A stretch of 17,797 nt of DNA from an uncultured Micrococcales bacterium (GTDB lineage Bacteria; Actinomycetota; Actinomycetes; Actinomycetales; Microbacteriaceae), in the NCBI GenBank assembly GCA_903927775.1, contig CAIYOE010000181.1, positions 1 to 17,797 on the forward strand. Reading direction: 5' to 3'. The notes beneath the pieces were generated by a model. It had not been told where the DNA came from, did no database searches, and saw nothing but the letters and a program-made list of their open reading frames with translations. Of this stretch, positions 13,755 to 17,797 are shown one piece after another (position 1 is the first letter of the stretch; the number at the start of each line of letters is the position of its first letter). The translations under genes and the position numbers were made by a program.

Positions 13755-14960
13755 ATGGAGTTCCAAACCCCCGAAGACACTGTCCCATCGGCTTTCATCA
13801 CCGATGAGCTGAGTCGCCAACTTATTGGTCGACCACCGGCCAGTGGCGCATGGCGCGACGGAGACCCAATTGGCGATCGTCAGTTCGCTCCGCTTCCTAA
13901 CCTCAAATTAGAGAGCGGGCGCGAGCTTTCGGGAGCTCGAATCGCCTACGAATGTTGGGGGCAACTCAACCACGAACACACCAACGCAGTTCTAGTGCTT
14001 CACGCGCTCACCGGCGACTCGCACGCAACAGGGCCATCGTCCAAGCCACACCCTACCGAGGGTTGGTGGAATGGCATTATTGGCCCAGGGTTGGCAATCG
14101 ATACCGATAAATTTTTTGTTGTCGCCCCAAATATGCTTGGTGGCTGCCAAGGTTCGACCGGGCCTGCATCGCTGGATTCTCGTGGTTCTGAATACGGGCC
14201 GCAGTTTCCGTTCCTCAGTATTCGCGACCAAGTTGCCGCTCAGCAGCTTTTTACCGCAGCAATCGGCATCACCCAATGGCATGCTGTCATCGGTGGCTCG
14301 ATGGGTGGAATGCAAGCGCTGGAGTGGGCAATCATGTTCCCGGACTCGCTCCGCAATCTGGCTGTAATTGCAGCACCTGCAGTTTCTACCGCAGACCACA
14401 TTGCAATCAACAGCATCCAAATCGAGGCAGTAAAAACCGACCCGGCCTTCAAAGATGGTTTTTACTACGACGCCAAGGCGGGGTTCGGTCCCCATCGTGG
14501 ACTGGCCCTCGCGCGCCGAATGGCGCTGTTGAACTACCGCTCCCCCGGTGAATTAAACGAGCGCTTTGAACGAACTTGGCAGTCGAGCGTGAACCCGCTG
14601 GGTGGCGGCGGTCGCTTCGCAGTGGAGAGTTACCTAGATTTCCACGGCAACAAATTCACTCGTCGGTTCGACGCGAATAGTTACATCACCCTGGTCAACG
14701 CAATGAACTCACACGATGTTTCGCGCGGGCGCGAGAGTCTGGCGGAGGCAATCGGCCAGATCAAAGTTCGTACCCTAATTGCCGGAATCGATTCCGACCG
14801 ACTCTTTCCACTTACCGGTCAAGAGTTCATCGCCCAACACCTGAAGTGCGAGATAGTGGGTGGCGGGTTGCAGACAATAGAGTCCGCTTACGGCCACGAC
14901 GGCTTCCTGATTGAGCGAGAAACCGTAGGCCCGCTACTGACACGACTGCTCGAAGGCTAG
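13755..14960 (+). CDS. metX: Homoserine O-acetyltransferase (MetX)
   Basis: Transfers an acetyl group from acetyl-CoA to L-homoserine, giving O-acetylhomoserine for methionine synthesis by direct sulfhydrylation or transsulfuration. 401 residues of alpha/beta-hydrolase fold. The nucleophile elbow is GGSMGGMQALEW with Ser182. The acid is Asp348 in GIDSDRLFP and the catalytic His381 is in GHDGF. NMLGGCQGSTGP (about residues 131-142) is a characteristic MetX segment. Some MetX-type enzymes use succinyl-CoA, so acetyl specificity is likely but not proved by sequence reading alone. The first 30 residues are an extension with no clear role. The usual partner metY is not in the window. The gene converges on the GT87 gene with 22 bases between stops. 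Confidence 0.95.
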   Translation: MEFQTPEDTVPSAFITDELSRQLIGRPPASGAWRDGDPIGDRQFAPLPNLKLESGRELSGARIAYECWGQLNHEHTNAVLVLHALTGDSHATGPSSKPHPTEGWWNGIIGPGLAIDTDKFFVVAPNMLGGCQGSTGPASLDSRGSEYGPQFPFLSIRDQVAAQQLFTAAIGITQWHAVIGGSMGGMQALEWAIMFPDSLRNLAVIAAPAVSTADHIAINSIQIEAVKTDPAFKDGFYYDAKAGFGPHRGLALARRMALLNYRSPGELNERFERTWQSSVNPLGGGGRFAVESYLDFHGNKFTRRFDANSYITLVNAMNSHDVSRGRESLAEAIGQIKVRTLIAGIDSDRLFPLTGQEFIAQHLKCEIVGGGLQTIESAYGHDGFLIERETVGPLLTRLLEG

Positions 14961-14982
14961 ACCACCCAGCAGGCCATGCCGC

Positions 14983-16224
14983 TTAGGAGAGGTTAACCCT
15001 GCGAACCAGCTCCATGAGTCGGGTATTACCAATCACCAATAACGCAAGCACGCTCAGGTTACGGATTCCCAGCACCGCGGTAGCCCAAGCGCTTCGCGAC
15101 AAAATCTCATCGTAAATCAGTGGGTAGATGATTCCGGTAAGAGCCAGAGTTGCTAAGACCCAAGGCCAAATAATTCCCCAGTTTGGCACCCTTTGTATCA
15201 ATCCCAATACGGCCGGAATAATCAACCAACCGTAATACTGAGGCGACCCAACTTTGTTGAACACGATTAGGTCAAGAACCGCTGTGAATACCGTCCAGGT
15301 AAAAATTTCGTTCCTGAGTTCGTTGCTGTCAGGTTGGTTTCGGCGAATGGCAAGCCATCCAAGCACCATGGTGATTATTAAAGCCAGGTACGTGGCTGGC
15401 CCAAGCAAACTTGCCCAAAAAGAAACTCCCGGGCCTTTGACCTGAAAGGTGTTGAGCGCGTGCGAATAGTAAAGGCCTGAACCCGAGACCTTGTTAACGC
15501 CTTGCCAAAGCCACCAAGTTGCCCAGGGCGATTCGATCTGAATTCCGCGGCCCGTCTGTTCGGTCACAAAGCCCAGAACCACCGACGGCTTACCCCACAG
15601 GAAACCGAAAAGAAGGATTCCCACTCCGGTGCCCAAGCCAGCAATAAGGGCTCGCTTCCAGGCCTTGGCCTCGAGAATGGTGGCTGAAAGCAATGCGACA
15701 GGCCAAACCTTGACCCAGGTGGCAACGGCAAACCACACGGATGCGGTTGCGGGCTTAGCCTGCAGCCAGGCCACCAGACCCACAACAACGATGGCGACCG
15801 AGATGGTGTCGATACGTGAGATTGCCACCGGGCCAAGAGCCAGCAGCGCCGCAACCCAGAACCAGCCCGCGGTTACGCGTGCCAGATCGAATCTGAATGG
15901 CCAAAACAACAGCGTGATCATGGCGCAAACATCGATGAAAACTGCCATAACCAACCAGGCTGTTTGATACTGAAGTCCAGGGATAAAAACTGGGATAAGT
16001 GTAGGAAGCAGGTCTGGATACGGGTAAACCCACTTGGTGGTGAGGCCGAAAAGTTCATGGGATTGCAACATCTGGGTTGCCCACGGGCGGTAGGCAAACG
16101 GGATATCGCCCATTGGATGCCCCGGCCCTCTGGAGCCGGTCCAAATCAGCCAGGCATGAGCTGCGATAAAGGCAATTAGAACTGTGGCTCTAGCCGCGAC
16201 GAGGCGCTTTAGTGTCGCAATCAT
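14983..16224 (-). CDS. GT87-type (DUF2029) polyprenol-dependent membrane glycosyltransferase
   Basis: 413 residues with about 10-12 hydrophobic helices and no large soluble domain, as in GT-C enzymes. An acidic residue, Asp40 in HPMGDIPFAYRPW, sits in the first extracytoplasmic loop, where GT-C enzymes such as mycobacterial PimE have their catalytic Asp. The loop following helix 7 (IQIESPWATWWLWQ) and the late KVGSPQYYGWLIIP stretch are typical of GT87/DUF2029 proteins. The family uses polyprenyl-phosphate-mannose (or arabinose) to extend glycolipids or glycans on the outer side of the membrane. Donor and acceptor here are unknown. The ATG overlaps the TGA of the NAD(P)HX dehydratase gene upstream (ATGA, 16221-16224), so the pair is co-transcribed although no functional link is obvious. 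Confidence 0.8.
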   Translation of the reverse strand: MIATLKRLVAARATVLIAFIAAHAWLIWTGSRGPGHPMGDIPFAYRPWATQMLQSHELFGLTTKWVYPYPDLLPTLIPVFIPGLQYQTAWLVMAVFIDVCAMITLLFWPFRFDLARVTAGWFWVAALLALGPVAISRIDTISVAIVVVGLVAWLQAKPATASVWFAVATWVKVWPVALLSATILEAKAWKRALIAGLGTGVGILLFGFLWGKPSVVLGFVTEQTGRGIQIESPWATWWLWQGVNKVSGSGLYYSHALNTFQVKGPGVSFWASLLGPATYLALIITMVLGWLAIRRNQPDSNELRNEIFTWTVFTAVLDLIVFNKVGSPQYYGWLIIPAVLGLIQRVPNWGIIWPWVLATLALTGIIYPLIYDEILSRSAWATAVLGIRNLSVLALLVIGNTRLMELVRRVNLS

Positions 16225-17120
16225 CCTGCAAGTCTCTCATTCATAATCTGCGCAACACCTGAAGAAATGGTGCTCGCTGTAACCAATCCGCGTTTTGCAG
16301 CCAACACTGCCGCCTCGGAGTGCAGGAGGATTCCCAAGGTGGCAATGTCCAACCAATAGGTGTCTGCCAGTTCCGGGTTTGCGGCAGCTAAACCGCCCAG
16401 TATCCCAGCCAGAACATCCCCGCTGCCGGCGGTTGCTAGGTGTGGCGAGGTTGGACCTACTTCGATGATTTGGCCAAGTGGCAAAGCAAGGACATTGGTG
16501 TTTCCCTTTACCAGAACAGTTTGACCGGTGAATCTTGCGGCCAGTGCTGCCGCGTCGCGAACATCTGCCATGCCCAAAAACCGGTCGCTGGTGAAATCGT
16601 TGCTCGCGGTTAATTTGTTCAGCAACCTGATTAGCTCCCCGAGATGCGGTGTAAGCAACAGGCTGGATTTACTCGCGGACCCAAAATCGATTATGTCTAG
16701 GGCTCCAGCATCTACCACTGCGATTCTTGGTTCGGCAAGCAAGTTCCCTATATTCGCCGCTTGGAAGTCATCGCTGGCTGAAATTCCCGAACCAATCACC
16801 CAGGCCTGCGCGGGCATAGCCTGCGCGAAATGCTCGGCTACGATCACTTCGGGGTGCGATTGCAGGACTAAATCGGCGGCCCTTCGAGGACCCACGTAAC
16901 GAACCAGGCCAACTCCGGTTTGCTGAGCGGCACCCACACCCAAGACAGCGGCACCGGGATAGACCTCCGAACCAGTGATGAAGCCCACTGTTCCCCTGGA
17001 GTACTTATTGTCCATGAGAGATGGTTGGCGGGCCAATCTCTTAATCAGGTTGGCGAGCATCGTGTAGTCCATGTCTAAAAGGTAATCCATCGGGGTTTCC
17101 AAATCGTAGGCTGGTAACAC
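16221..17120 (-). CDS. nnrD: ADP-dependent (S)-NAD(P)H-hydrate dehydratase (NnrD/NAXD family)
   Basis: Repairs hydrated NADH/NADPH (NADHX, NADPHX) back to the active cofactor using ADP or ATP. The 299-residue ribokinase-like domain shows a GTVGFITGSEVYPGAAVLGV start (about residues 43-62), LLLTPHLGELIRLL (about 154-167), VLVKGNTNVLA and the signature TAGSGDVLAGILGGL with the catalytic-loop Asp235. The epimerase domain (NnrE), often fused N-terminally in bacteria, is absent, so this is a stand-alone dehydratase. The longest frame begins with GTG at 17120, preceded by AAGG at a workable distance. ATG codons at residues 11, 17 and 21 are alternatives, and the conserved domain begins only after about residue 36. 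Divergent from the flavin oxidoreductase at 17174. Confidence 0.88.
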   Translation of the reverse strand: MLPAYDLETPMDYLLDMDYTMLANLIKRLARQPSLMDNKYSRGTVGFITGSEVYPGAAVLGVGAAQQTGVGLVRYVGPRRAADLVLQSHPEVIVAEHFAQAMPAQAWVIGSGISASDDFQAANIGNLLAEPRIAVVDAGALDIIDFGSASKSSLLLTPHLGELIRLLNKLTASNDFTSDRFLGMADVRDAAALAARFTGQTVLVKGNTNVLALPLGQIIEVGPTSPHLATAGSGDVLAGILGGLAAANPELADTYWLDIATLGILLHSEAAVLAAKRGLVTASTISSGVAQIMNERLAG

Positions 17121-17173
17121 AAAGCCTTGCGATTCACTTTTCTGGCTTGAGCCATGTTTTCCTAGGAGTATCT

Positions 17174-17797
17174 GTGTCTAAGTTGTTCTCACCCATCAAG
17201 CTGCGAAACCTAGAGGTGCGTAATCGCCTGTGGATAGCACCGATGTGCCAATATTCCTGTGAGAACCGCGATGGGGTCCCGGGAGACTGGCACCAAGTTC
17301 ACTACCCAGCTTTCTCTGCCGGTGGCGCTGGGCTGATCATCGTTGAGGCAACTGCGGTTACACCCGAGGGCCGCATTAGCCCTTGGGACACCGGACTTTG
17401 GAACGACCAGCAGGTAGGTGGCTGGAAGCGAGTGACCGATTTGGTCCACCAGCGCGGGGCAAAAATCGCCGTTCAACTTGCCCATGCTGGTCGCAAAGCC
17501 AGCACTTATCGCGAGTGGAGCGGACACGGTACGGTTCCATTCGAGGATGGCGGGTGGCAGAGTGTCAGCAGCACAAGTGAGGCATTCCCTGGCTATGACG
17601 CTCCTCGCGAGCTAGCCACAGCCGAGATCCCGTATCTGATCCAGGCCTGGGTGGATTCGGCGACTCGCTCGGTAGCCGCCGGTTTCGACGCGGTCGAGAT
17701 TCACGCGGCGCACGGATACCTGATTCACCAGTTTTTGTCTCCGCTGGCCAATCAAAGAACCGACCAATACGGCGGTAGCTTGGAAAATCGTGCCAGG
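17174..17797 (+). CDS. NADH:flavin oxidoreductase of the old yellow enzyme family, YqjM/NamA type (partial, N-terminal 208 codons)
   Basis: FMN-dependent ene-reductase that reduces activated C=C bonds with NAD(P)H. The GTG start at 17174 follows AGGAG (17164-17168) by 5 bases. The N-terminus SKLFSPIKLRNLEVRNRLWI leads to APMCQYS with Cys25, the redox-tuning cysteine typical of YqjM-like (thermophilic-like, class III) enzymes. QLAHAGRKAS binds the flavin. The substrate-binding pair is His-Ala-Ala-His in EIHAAHGYLIHQFLSPLANQ (YqjM type; classical OYEs have His-Asn), followed by RTDQYGGSLENR. The gene runs off the right edge; about 150 residues, including the phosphate-binding part, are missing. 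The physiological substrate is unknown. Confidence 0.92.
   Translation, partial: MSKLFSPIKLRNLEVRNRLWIAPMCQYSCENRDGVPGDWHQVHYPAFSAGGAGLIIVEATAVTPEGRISPWDTGLWNDQQVGGWKRVTDLVHQRGAKIAVQLAHAGRKASTYREWSGHGTVPFEDGGWQSVSSTSEAFPGYDAPRELATAEIPYLIQAWVDSATRSVAAGFDAVEIHAAHGYLIHQFLSPLANQRTDQYGGSLENRAR

Overview
The window looks like a stretch of an actinobacterial chromosome, most probably from a small-genome, moderate-GC member of the Microbacteriaceae (the freshwater Rhodoluna/Aquiluna type). This assignment is an inference. It rests on the ftsE-prfB neighbourhood, a Tad locus with very small pilin-like proteins, the actinobacterial style of the uracil-DNA glycosylase (GQDPYP) and TadA, tight gene packing with many ATGA overlaps, and GTG/TTG starts. 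No insertion sequence, prophage, CRISPR array or rRNA is visible. No gene-free stretch exceeds about 105 bases.

Layout. 1-1356 (minus): release factor 2 (prfB) followed by the start of the cell-division ABC ATPase ftsE, which runs off the left edge. 1440-4933 (plus): an MFS transporter and a cytoplasmic GH3 beta-glucosidase, separated by an 80-base gap filled with short tandem repeats; together they could form a glycoside uptake and hydrolysis pair. 4937-8675 (minus): a seven-gene tad-type pilus operon in the order tadA, tadB, tadC, a 56-residue pilin-like protein at 6105-6275, two TadE-like pseudopilins and a TadG-like protein. Its end lies only 3 bases from the stop codon of the convergent beta-glucosidase gene. 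8763-8846 (plus): tRNA-Leu(UAG) with encoded CCA, followed by a strong bidirectional terminator.

8897-11059 (minus): a secreted subtilisin-family protease with fibronectin-like modules between its propeptide and catalytic domain. A 104-base region rich in inverted repeats lies upstream. 11164-12419 (minus): uracil-DNA glycosylase (ung) and a PAT-like GNAT acetyltransferase in one operon. 12487-14960 (plus): an M20-family metallo-amidohydrolase and homoserine O-acetyltransferase (metX, methionine synthesis). 14983-17120 (minus): an NAD(P)HX dehydratase overlapping a GT87-type membrane glycosyltransferase. 17174-end (plus): the first 208 codons of a YqjM-type old yellow enzyme.

Most of the window is housekeeping or ordinary accessory metabolism. 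The most unusual part is the compact tad operon. Its four prepilin-like products carry W, D, E or V at the position normally occupied by the conserved Glu+5, and it contains neither a prepilin peptidase nor a TadZ gene. Other points worth a second look are a U-U mismatch in the tRNA-Leu anticodon stem, the tandem repeats at the transporter/glucosidase junction, and the domain order of the protease.
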